From CAYRCJ01 sp964422785 (lineage in GTDB: Bacteria > Patescibacteriota > Minisyncoccia > UBA11713 > 2-01-FULL-45-33), in the NCBI GenBank assembly GCA_964422785.1, contig CAYRCJ010000018.1, forward strand, positions 1 to 14,557: a stretch of DNA of 14,557 nt, read 5' to 3'. The translations under genes and the position numbers were made by a program. Below are positions 1 through 6,163 of this stretch, piece after piece; the stretch's first letter is position 1, and each line of letters begins with the position of its first letter. The notes below the pieces were generated by a model. The model was not told where the DNA came from. It did no database searches and was given only the letters and a program-made list of their open reading frames with translations.

Positions 1-1391
1 TTAATTTCCCCATCCTTTAAAAAGTCCGCTAAATCTTCCGCCATTCTTTTGGTAAGAGTTGTTACCAGCACTCTTTCGTTTCTTGCCACACGTTTTTTGA
101 TTTCAGAAATTACATCCTGCATTTGGCGTTCTGTTTTTCTTACTTCCAGCTTCGGGTCGAGTAGTCCTGTGGGGCGGATGATTTGCTCAACTATGTTTTT
201 TTCTCCGCTAAGTTCGAGCTCGTATTCCGCCGGAGTGGCAGATACATAAACAGTTTCTCCCACTCTTTTCAAAAATTCTTCAAACCGAAGCGGCCTGTTG
301 TCTATTGCCGAGGGGAGTCTAAATCCGTAATCCACCAAAGTTTGTTTTCGGGCGCGGTCTCCCGCGTACATTCCACGGATTTGCGGAATCGTCATATGTG
401 ATTCGTCTATAAAAGTTACGAAATCTCCGGGTAAGTAATCCAAAAGAGTAAAGGGCGGCTCACCGGGTTTCCTGAAAGATAATTGCCGGGAATAATTTTC
501 TATGCCGTGGGTGTATCCGGTTTCCCGGATCATTTTCAAATCAAAATCTGTGCGTTGGCGGATCCTTTCCGCTTCCAATATTTTTCCTTCTTTTTTAAAT
601 TCTGCCAATCTTTCTTTCAATTCAAGTTCAATATTCAGAAGCGCCAGGTCAAGCTTTTCCTGCGGGGTGACGAAATGTTTTGTCGGGAAAATGCGGATCG
701 AATCAGCATTTATATTGTTCTCAGATATTTTTTCAACCACGTTTCCATCCCAATCAATTTTTATCGTGGAATTTCCGGCGGGAGAAAATATTTCTATTGT
801 TTCTCCTTTTACAGCGAAGACGCCGGCTCTTTTTTCATAATCATTTCTTTCATACTGAATTTGAACAAGCTGTCTCAAAAAAGTTTTTTGGGAAATTTTC
901 ATCCCATTTTTTACAACCAATGCCGCCTTTTCATACTCGACCGGATCACCGACGCCGTAGATGCAGGAGACAGAGGCCACTATCACAAAATCTTTTCTGG
1001 TGAGGGCGGTGGCGGTCGTCGCGTGCCGCATCGCATCTATAAAATCATTTATCTTGGCGTCTTTTTCTATATATGTGTCGCTGTGGGGGATATATGCTTC
1101 GGGCTGGTAATAATCGTAGTAAGAAACAAAATAATGCACGGCATTTTCAGGAAAGAAATTTTTAAATTCCTGGTAAAGCTGCGCAGCTAATGTTTTGTTG
1201 TGGGATATTACCAAGGCGGGGCGCCCCAAATTGGCGATGACATTCGCCATCGTAAAAGTTTTTCCGCTCCCCGTGACACCCAAAAGAGTCTGGTCGCGAT
1301 TACCGGATTTTAATAGCCCGGTCAGCTTTTCTATCGCCTTCGGCTGATCTCCCGCCGGTTCATATGGTCTATGAAATTTAAATATTGACAT
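1..1391 (-). CDS. uvrB: UvrABC system protein B (excinuclease subunit B), 3' part missing
   Basis: UvrB is the damage-verifying helicase-like subunit of nucleotide excision repair. It is loaded by UvrA and recruits UvrC for incision. The frame reads without interruption from ATG at 1391 to the window edge, giving 463 full codons of a protein usually about 650-680 long; the C-terminal helicase motifs and UvrC-binding helix lie outside. Visible signatures are the start MSIFKFHRPYEPAGDQPKAI, Walker A GVTGSGKT (residues 38-45), the beta-hairpin YYDYYQPEAYIP that clamps DNA, the DEAD-like box FIDESHMTIPQ, and VSATPAEYELE. The UvrA-interacting domain lies between the hairpin and the DEAD-like box. 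No Shine-Dalgarno sequence precedes the ATG. A consensus promoter sits a few bases upstream, so the leader is very short. The identification is secure. Confidence 0.97.
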   Translation of the reverse strand, partial: MSIFKFHRPYEPAGDQPKAIEKLTGLLKSGNRDQTLLGVTGSGKTFTMANVIANLGRPALVISHNKTLAAQLYQEFKNFFPENAVHYFVSYYDYYQPEAYIPHSDTYIEKDAKINDFIDAMRHATTATALTRKDFVIVASVSCIYGVGDPVEYEKAALVVKNGMKISQKTFLRQLVQIQYERNDYEKRAGVFAVKGETIEIFSPAGNSTIKIDWDGNVVEKISENNINADSIRIFPTKHFVTPQEKLDLALLNIELELKERLAEFKKEGKILEAERIRQRTDFDLKMIRETGYTHGIENYSRQLSFRKPGEPPFTLLDYLPGDFVTFIDESHMTIPQIRGMYAGDRARKQTLVDYGFRLPSAIDNRPLRFEEFLKRVGETVYVSATPAEYELELSGEKNIVEQIIRPTGLLDPKLEVRKTERQMQDVISEIKKRVARNERVLVTTLTKRMAEDLADFLKDGEI

Positions 1392-1413
1392 TTTTTATAT
1401 AGTATTATATACT
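1385..1413 (+). promoter_or_regulatory. Sigma70-type promoter of the small gene at 1445
   Basis: A perfect TTGACA (1385-1390), a 17-base spacer and TATACT (1408-1413) form a near-consensus promoter. Transcription should start near 1420, leaving a leader of about 25 bases that contains the GGAGG ribosome binding site. The -35 box overlaps the uvrB start codon on the opposite strand, and the -10 box overlaps the uvrB -10 box at 1408-1409. Confidence 0.7.
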
Positions 1414-1432
1414 CAATTTGGACATTTAACAA
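1404..1432 (-). promoter_or_regulatory. Sigma70-type promoter of uvrB
   Basis: On the minus strand, TTGTTA (1432-1427), a 17-base spacer and a perfect TATAAT (1409-1404) stand 12 bases before the uvrB ATG. The predicted transcript starts only about 5-7 bases ahead of the start codon, with no ribosome binding site. The -10 box overlaps that of the divergent promoter by two bases, so both promoters are unlikely to be occupied at once. No LexA-type operator was recognised. Confidence 0.7.
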
Positions 1433-1444
1433 GGCGGAGGAAGT

Positions 1445-1657
1445 ATGGACAAAAAGTGGGAACCCGATCCGAGAGTTATAAAATGTCTTGAGGAGGAAGC
1501 CAAAAAGCGAGGCGGAAAAGCTATTTTTGCTAACTCTGATGGAGAGACAACCGTTGGTGACATTTTAGATCAAGTCAAAAAAGGCACAGAAGATGGAAAA
1601 AGACTTCACGACATCATGTTATTAGGCATAGAAGTTAGAGAAAAAATCTCAAAATAA
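1445..1657 (+). CDS. Small hypothetical soluble protein (70 aa)
   Basis: No family was recognised. The protein is highly charged, rich in Lys and Glu, with no membrane segment or signal peptide, and is probably mostly helical with a short Gly/Asp-rich turn in the middle (GETTVGD). The start is well supported: GGAGGAA (1436-1442) lies just before ATG 1445, behind a near-consensus promoter, and a terminator follows eight bases after the stop. It is therefore a self-contained single-gene transcript, divergent from uvrB. The strong signals at both ends make it a real gene despite its size. Its function cannot be inferred from the sequence. Confidence 0.75.
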   Translation: MDKKWEPDPRVIKCLEEEAKKRGGKAIFANSDGETTVGDILDQVKKGTEDGKRLHDIMLLGIEVREKISK

Positions 1658-1665
1658 ATAAGCCA

Positions 1666-1692
1666 AAAAGCCACGGGTTCCGCGGCTTTTTT
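1666..1692 (+). terminator. Intrinsic terminator after the small gene at 1445
   Basis: The stem AAAAGCC-A-CGG pairs with CCG-C-GGCTTTT across a three-base loop, with one internal A/C mismatch, and ends in a run of six T. It lies eight bases after the stop codon. Confidence 0.75.
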
Positions 1693-1752
1693 ATCCATGA
1701 TGTGTTGAAATTTTATATTTCTTTTATCTTTCCCTATTGATTTTCTTATCAG

Positions 1753-1766
1753 TACGATATATCGTA
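1753..1766. promoter_or_regulatory. 14-bp perfect palindrome in the ruvA upstream region
   Basis: TACGATATATCGTA is a perfect palindrome, and ten bases downstream is a second small palindrome, CGTTAACG (1776-1783). Both lie in the 159-base gap between the small-gene terminator and ruvA, about 75-100 bases before the ruvA start. The form fits a binding site for a dimeric regulator. No matching regulator is visible in the window, so the operator role is inference. Confidence 0.3.
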
Positions 1767-1836
1767 TCAATTTGCGTTAACGTATTTGTAATAAACACAC
1801 ATCAAACATGCCTCCAAACATACCTTACGGGCACTA

Positions 1837-1845
1837 TGTTATAAT
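1837..1845 (+). promoter_or_regulatory. Extended -10 promoter of ruvA
   Basis: TGTTATAAT is a perfect extended -10 element (TG at 1837-1838, TATAAT at 1840-1845). No good -35 box is seen, as is common with extended -10 promoters. The predicted first transcribed base, about seven bases after the last T, is the A of the ruvA ATG at 1852, which implies a leaderless mRNA. Confidence 0.65.
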
Positions 1846-1851
1846 TTGTAT

Positions 1852-2421
1852 ATGATCGGACACCTGGAGGGAAATATCATATTTAAGGGGGAGAAATACA
1901 TCGTTTTGGATGTGGGCGGGGTGGGGTATAAAATTTTCCTTGCTGCAGGGACCATGAAAAGCATTGGAGATACATCAACAAAACTTTGGACTCATTTACA
2001 CGTAAAAGAAGACGACTTATCTTTGTATGGATTTTTGCACCAGGCGGAGCTGGAATTTTTTGAATCTTTAATTTCCATTTCAGGCATCGGCCCCAAGTCC
2101 GCTTTGGGAGTTTTGTCTTTGGCGCCGGTGGACACTCTAAAGCGCGCGATTTCTTCCGGGGACACTTCGTACCTAACAAAGGTCTCCGGCATCGGCAGAA
2201 AAACAGCGGAAAAGATTGTTTTGGAATTAAAAGATAAATTGGGTTTCGGAAAGATTTCTTACACGTCGGAAGATTTTAAAGACGACGCCGATATTTTGGA
2301 CGCGTTAATTTCTTTGGGTTATTCTCAAAAAGAAGCGCGCGATATGCTTCAAAAAATTCCGCACCAAGTTCAGGGCAGAGAAGCCAGATTAAAAGAGGCT
2401 CTAAAGATGATGGGAAAATAA
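1852..2421 (+). CDS. ruvA: Holliday junction branch migration protein RuvA
   Basis: RuvA binds the four-way Holliday junction as a tetramer and loads the RuvB motor during recombination and fork repair. The 189 residues match the usual length of about 190-205. Domain I is an OB fold (1-62, start MIGHLEGNI) ending in the acidic pin, E53-D54 within VKEDDLSLYGF. Domain II has two helix-hairpin-helix motifs, SGIGPKSA (77-84) and VSGIGRKTAEKI (111-122). Domain III, which binds RuvB, spans about 145-189. A TTG six bases upstream is in frame, but the ATG at 1852 matches the family N-terminus and lies exactly where an extended -10 promoter would start transcription. No Shine-Dalgarno sequence is present. 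ruvB and ruvC are not adjacent; a membrane protein follows one base after the stop. Confidence 0.95.
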   Translation: MIGHLEGNIIFKGEKYIVLDVGGVGYKIFLAAGTMKSIGDTSTKLWTHLHVKEDDLSLYGFLHQAELEFFESLISISGIGPKSALGVLSLAPVDTLKRAISSGDTSYLTKVSGIGRKTAEKIVLELKDKLGFGKISYTSEDFKDDADILDALISLGYSQKEARDMLQKIPHQVQGREARLKEALKMMGK

Positions 2422-2422
2422 T

Positions 2423-2911
2423 ATGGCCTGGTGGGATGAAATAAAAAATTATATTGAAAGATCGGGGCTTGAAAATCCGACGGAAGAGCACGCAAAATCA
2501 ATTTGGGAGATGTTGGAGGAAATATTTTTTGAGGACGCGGTGGACATTCTTTATTTTTGGCTGGGAGTTTTTACGTATCTTTATTTTTTTGCAGTGGCGC
2601 TTTTATACTTGGGAGCGCTCTCGTCATTCGATACCGTGGCTTCCAAAATTCTCTACGCTTTGGAAGAACCTTATCTGGGAGCTGTGGGTATCTATACAAT
2701 CTTGAAAGAAAGCCGCAAACGAAAAAATAATTCCAAGCCCCGCCACTTAGGAGAAATATTCGTCATAGGTTGGATTGCCTTATTTGTGATCTCTATTCTC
2801 CTTGCCATTTTCTCCGACACATATACATTTAATAAGACGCTGGAATTAATAATGACGCTTTCTCTTTCGATAGGCATCATTTACGTTGGAGGCGCGATTC
2901 ACAAGCCGTAA
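2423..2911 (+). CDS. Hypothetical membrane protein, cotranscribed with ruvA
   Basis: No family was recognised. The 162-residue protein has an amphipathic, charged N-terminus (about 1-35), a strong hydrophobic segment at 41-66, a weaker one around 83-95, a basic loop (ESRKRKNNSKPRH, 96-108), and two further segments at about 111-130 and 138-157. It is a three- or four-helix integral membrane protein with positive charge in the central loop. The ATG starts one base after the ruvA stop, so translation is probably coupled. Nothing in the protein suggests a role in recombination, and shared expression is the only visible link. The inverted-repeat element begins four bases after the stop. Confidence 0.8.
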   Translation: MAWWDEIKNYIERSGLENPTEEHAKSIWEMLEEIFFEDAVDILYFWLGVFTYLYFFAVALLYLGALSSFDTVASKILYALEEPYLGAVGIYTILKESRKRKNNSKPRHLGEIFVIGWIALFVISILLAIFSDTYTFNKTLELIMTLSLSIGIIYVGGAIHKP

Positions 2912-2914
2912 TTC

Positions 2915-3049
2915 ACCCTGTTAAATAATTTTAAATTTAAAAATTTATTATGTATTATTTTCAAAAGTACAAAGTCAAGCCACTGGCGAAAAAGATTATT
3001 AGCAATAATTTAAAATTAAAATCTGTACACAGATTTTATTTAACAGGGT
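2915..3049. repeat. 135-bp element with 14-bp terminal inverted repeats (MITE-like or long RNA hairpin)
   Basis: ACCCTGTTAAATAA (2915-2928) is repeated as an exact inverse at 3036-3049. Just inside the left end is a 14-bp palindrome, TTTTAAATTTAAAA (2929-2942). Overlapping the right end is a hairpin with a 9-bp stem (3017-3025 / 3030-3038) and a TACA loop. The interior is AT-rich and has no coding capacity. The element fills almost the whole gap between a stop codon and the next ATG. The structure suits a non-autonomous, MITE-like insertion; no clear target-site duplication was seen. Alternatively it is one long-range RNA fold whose right arm contains the only Shine-Dalgarno-like sequence (AGGG) of the Mur ligase gene. 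Confidence 0.5.
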
Positions 3050-3051
3050 AA

Positions 3052-4260
3052 ATGGACAATATTCTTTCTTTTTTCAGAAAAATAATCCCCAGACGGGTAT
3101 ACAAATTTTTCCAGCCTGTTTATCACCGGTTTTTGGCCTATTCAGCCGCGATGTTTTATTTATTTCCGGGGAAGCGGCTTAAAGTAATAGGGATTACCGG
3201 CACGAACGGCAAAACGACCGTTACGCATTTAATCACAAATATTTTGGAAGAAGCCGGGGAAAATGTCGCGTCCATTTCTTCTTTGAGATTTAAGATAAAA
3301 AACAAAGAATGGAAAAATGAACTTAAAATGACAATGCCCGGGAGATTCAGGCTGCAAAAGTTTTTGCGCCAAGCCAAAATGGCCGGATGCAAATATGCCG
3401 TAGTGGAGGTTACCTCCGAAGGTATAAAACAATTTCGCCATCTCGCGATTAATTTTTATATGGCCGTGCTTACCAATGTCACTCCGGAACACATAGAGTC
3501 TCACGGCTCATTTGAAAATTATAGAAACGCCAAAGCCGAACTTTTCAGAAAATCAAAGATTCATATTTTAAACGGAGAAGATCCAAGCATAGAATATTTT
3601 TTGAAAATTCCGGCGGACTCCAGAATAGTCTACACAAAAAAAGATCTGCCGCCGGATATTCATTTGAAAATGCTCGGAGATTTTAATTTGGAAAATGCCA
3701 TAGCGGCATATCACGCGGCGTCTTTTCTGGGGATTGAAAGAAATTTTATAAAAAATATTTTGGAACGCACCAGTTTTATTCCCGGCAGGCTGGAGTTCGT
3801 TCAACGGGATCCGTTTTCTGTAGTGGTAGACTACGCTCATACCCCGGATGCTTTAGAAAAAGTTTATAAGACCTTGTCCGGCAATGGAAGACTTGTTTGT
3901 GTTTTGGGCGCGGCCGGCGGAGGCAGGGACAAATGGAAACGCCCGGAAATGGGCAAGATTGCCGCAAAATTTTGCGACGAGATTATTTTAACGAACGAAG
4001 ATCCTTATAATGAAAATCCGGCTTCCATAATAGACGATGTCGAGGCCGGATTTAACAAAGCGAAAAGGGGTACATTTCAATACCAAAAAGTACTCGATAG
4101 GCGGGAGGCTATTAGAGCGGCTTTAAAGGCCGCTGAAGTCGGCGATACCGTTATTATAACCGGCAAGGGCGCGGAGCCTTGGATTATGGGTCCGAACGAT
4201 CTTAAGATTCCTTGGGATGACAGGGAGATTGTAAAAGAAGAACTTAAGATGTTAAAATAA
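3052..4260 (+). CDS. MurE-like Mur ligase (UDP-MurNAc-dipeptide amino-acid ligase family), lacking the N-terminal domain
   Basis: Mur ligases add amino acids to the peptidoglycan stem peptide in the cytoplasm, using ATP through an acyl phosphate. Visible motifs are the P-loop GTNGKTT (50-56), EVTSEGI (120-126, in place of EVSSH), the likely carbamylated lysine K162 in NAKAELF, PGRLE (245-249), the MurE-type DYAHTPD (261-267), GGGRDKWKRPEMG (290-302) and the C-terminal GKGAE. At 402 residues it is about 90 shorter than typical MurE (about 490). It starts almost directly with the ATP-binding domain and lacks the usual N-terminal domain that binds the UDP group. The residues equivalent to DNPR, where Arg reads meso-diaminopimelate, are EDPY (317-320), so the substrate is not predictable. 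It is close to MurE, but another Mur-type amide ligase is possible. The SIMPL gene follows after four bases. Confidence 0.85.
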   Translation: MDNILSFFRKIIPRRVYKFFQPVYHRFLAYSAAMFYLFPGKRLKVIGITGTNGKTTVTHLITNILEEAGENVASISSLRFKIKNKEWKNELKMTMPGRFRLQKFLRQAKMAGCKYAVVEVTSEGIKQFRHLAINFYMAVLTNVTPEHIESHGSFENYRNAKAELFRKSKIHILNGEDPSIEYFLKIPADSRIVYTKKDLPPDIHLKMLGDFNLENAIAAYHAASFLGIERNFIKNILERTSFIPGRLEFVQRDPFSVVVDYAHTPDALEKVYKTLSGNGRLVCVLGAAGGGRDKWKRPEMGKIAAKFCDEIILTNEDPYNENPASIIDDVEAGFNKAKRGTFQYQKVLDRREAIRAALKAAEVGDTVIITGKGAEPWIMGPNDLKIPWDDREIVKEELKMLK

Positions 4261-4264
4261 GTAA

Positions 4265-5008
4265 ATGGCAGAACCAAAAATAAATAAAACATGGCTGGTG
4301 TACGCTTCCACAGCTTTTGTTGCAGTTTTGATTGTATTTTTCGCGGTAAAGATTAAAAACGAAATCTCGGGCGACTATCGGACAATTCCCGCTCCAAGCA
4401 TAAGTATTACGGGGGAGGGAAAGGTTGTGGTAAAACCGGATATCGCAACGGTTTCCATCGGGGTTGTAAAAAGTGAAAAAGATGTGGCCAAGGCTCAGAC
4501 AGAGGCAGCCGCCACGCTGAATAAAATTATAGAATTTTTAAAAACGAAAGGCGTCGCGGATTCGGATATTAAGACTACGAACTATGGTATCGGCCCCCGC
4601 TATGATTATAAAGGGACCTCCCCAAGAATTATCGGATATGAAGTCCGTGAAAATCTGGAAATAAAAATAAGAGATCTCGAAAAATCAGGAGAAATTTTGA
4701 GCGTGGGCTCTTTGGGCGCGAACGATGTCGGATCTTTAAGATTTACAGTAGATGATTTAAATAAGGTCAAAGAAGCGGCCCGCAATTTGGCGATAAAGGA
4801 TGCCAGAGAAAAAGCTAAAAATCTTTCAGAAAATTTGGGTGTGAGATTCGGCAAAGTCATAGCTTTTTACGAATCAAACGGAGGTATTCAACCGATGTAT
4901 CTGGAGGATAAAAGTTCCGGCATCGGCGCCGGACCCGTTTCTGTCCCCGTGCCTATCGGGCAAAATGAAATCAAGGTACAGGTGACTTTGACTTACGAAG
5001 TGAAATAA
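4265..5008 (+). CDS. SIMPL domain (DUF541) protein, membrane anchored
   Basis: SIMPL/DUF541 proteins (the BP26/OMP28 type of Brucella is best known) are exported or anchored proteins of poorly defined role, and some form oligomeric channels. The 247 residues begin with a short basic stretch and one transmembrane helix (about 10-28), which acts as an uncleaved anchor because no signal-peptidase site is seen. The SIMPL core follows from about 45 to the end: SITGEGKVVVKPDIATVSIGV, a long helix with KAQTEAAATLNKII, then IGYEVRENLEIKI and a C-terminal beta strand IKVQVTLTYEV. The gene starts four bases after the Mur ligase stop with little Shine-Dalgarno sequence, so it is probably translated by coupling. 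The pairing suggests cell-envelope work, but that is context only. Confidence 0.88.
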   Translation: MAEPKINKTWLVYASTAFVAVLIVFFAVKIKNEISGDYRTIPAPSISITGEGKVVVKPDIATVSIGVVKSEKDVAKAQTEAAATLNKIIEFLKTKGVADSDIKTTNYGIGPRYDYKGTSPRIIGYEVRENLEIKIRDLEKSGEILSVGSLGANDVGSLRFTVDDLNKVKEAARNLAIKDAREKAKNLSENLGVRFGKVIAFYESNGGIQPMYLEDKSSGIGAGPVSVPVPIGQNEIKVQVTLTYEVK

Positions 5009-5104
5009 ATTTTCTTCATTGACGCAGGCCTAATATTATGCTGACATGTGACAGGGTCAGTCCGGTTTTTGAAAACAAAGACTTTTGTCCCGGGAGGATA
5101 AAAA

Positions 5105-6073
5105 ATGAAGAAGTGCGTGTTTTTGGCGTTTGCGTTGATCTTCGGAGTTGGAAATATTTTTGCTCAAGGAGAATGGACTCAGAATGGGTTTATATCTGCT
5201 GAGCAAGCCCGCGACACCAAGGCTGAAATTGCGACAATATTTGCTCTTGGTATACCGGTTATTTTTCGCAATTGCGTCTCGGATAGACAAGGCGATGTCT
5301 ATTCATCAAACCCGGTCAACGTCGTGGATTTGGTTGAATTATGTGCCGGAACCAACGGTTCTGTCACCACATTGAAGATGACTTTTACCATGGCCGCAGA
5401 TGTGCGGGGACGCATTTATTTGGATACTGATCGTGACGGCTCCACCGGGAAAAATTTGTATAACATCCAGCCAAGAAAAAGTTTTGGTTATGAGTATGTC
5501 TTAAATCTCGATGATCTTGTCTCTGATAATATTGTCCGAATTTTAAATGCCAGCGGTGAGGAAGTCGGCTCATTCCAGGCTATGATGGATGGGAATGTGT
5601 TGGAGTTGGAGGTCCCATTATCACCGATAAAATCAAACGGCAGTATGAATATTGCTGTGGATCTGAGAGGCGAGGACGGCATTTCAGAAATGTTGGATGT
5701 TCCGTTCATTTCTGTTTTCGCCGTGGAGACAGGAATATTCCCGAAAGGCGGGAGGTTTGTCGAAGGACAGAGTTTGGAGATTCTAACCTTCACCAACGCC
5801 AGTCCGGGAATTTACGTTGAGAGAATTAGAATTTTCATAAACGGCCAGAGTGTCGGGGCGTGGGCAGGTAAAAAATTGCCCTTCAAGACAAGCTCCGGTC
5901 GTCGAGACTGGCCTGTCGGAAAGTATAAGGCGAGCGTCGTTACAGAAACGAACATCGGTACGTTCAGCGACGAGGTAATCTTTGAGGTAATTCCGAGTGA
6001 AAAAGCAATTCCGCAATCTTCGGAAATCCCGGTGATATCGACTCCAGTTCCTACAGTAGGAGGCAAAGGCTAA
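5105..6073 (+). CDS. Exported beta-sandwich protein of unknown function
   Basis: A classical signal peptide (1-20, cleavage after IFA and before Q21) is followed by about 300 residues that look entirely beta-rich. The first part (about 30-200) has two cysteines (C57, C80) that could form a disulphide, and YLDTDRDGSTG (106-115). Its DxDxDG core resembles a calcium-binding loop, and the following GYEYVLNL and EVPLSPI strands resemble DOMON/CBM9-type sandwiches. A second, Ig-like part covers about 205-300, and a Pro/Ser-rich tail ends the protein without an anchor or sorting motif. The start is set by GGGAGG (5092-5097). The 96-base upstream gap has TTGACG at 5019 but no convincing -10 box. A strong terminator follows, so this is a single-gene unit. 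The domain comparisons are inference. Confidence 0.8.
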   Translation: MKKCVFLAFALIFGVGNIFAQGEWTQNGFISAEQARDTKAEIATIFALGIPVIFRNCVSDRQGDVYSSNPVNVVDLVELCAGTNGSVTTLKMTFTMAADVRGRIYLDTDRDGSTGKNLYNIQPRKSFGYEYVLNLDDLVSDNIVRILNASGEEVGSFQAMMDGNVLELEVPLSPIKSNGSMNIAVDLRGEDGISEMLDVPFISVFAVETGIFPKGGRFVEGQSLEILTFTNASPGIYVERIRIFINGQSVGAWAGKKLPFKTSSGRRDWPVGKYKASVVTETNIGTFSDEVIFEVIPSEKAIPQSSEIPVISTPVPTVGGKG

Positions 6074-6081
6074 AAAAATGT

Positions 6082-6111
6082 AATCACCCCGACACAGGTC
6101 GGGGTGATTTT
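6082..6111 (+). terminator. Intrinsic terminator after the exported protein gene at 5105
   Basis: AATCACCCCGAC pairs perfectly with GTCGGGGTGATT across the loop ACAG, giving a 12-bp GC-rich stem, followed by a short T run. The stem begins nine bases after the stop. As A-rich sequence flanks the left side, it may also work on the other strand. Confidence 0.85.
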
Positions 6112-6129
6112 AGTTATTAACCAGTAAAT

Positions 6130-6157
6130 TTGCACGACTTGTAGAAGAAGTTATAAT
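6130..6157 (+). promoter_or_regulatory. Promoter of the Ig-like exported protein operon
   Basis: TTGCAC (6130-6135), a 16-base spacer and a perfect TATAAT (6152-6157) lie directly upstream of the gene. The expected transcription start coincides with the A of ATG 6164, and there is no Shine-Dalgarno sequence, so the mRNA is predicted to be leaderless. Confidence 0.7.
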
Positions 6158-6163
6158 AAAAGA

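Noticed and set aside
483..1190. A 235-codon open frame on the plus strand, with shorter ones nearby
   Set aside because: It lies wholly antisense to uvrB, whose frame has full family motifs. Its translation is Phe/Ile-rich and resembles no protein, as expected of a shadow.
1846..1851. TTG start for ruvA at 1846
   Set aside because: It would add two residues before the conserved MIG start and would begin directly after the -10 box, ahead of the predicted transcription start.
5019..5047. TTGACG-N17-TGACAT as a promoter for the gene at 5105
   Set aside because: The -10 match is only three of six and no extended -10 is present. A promoter must be near, but this one is not supported well enough to list.
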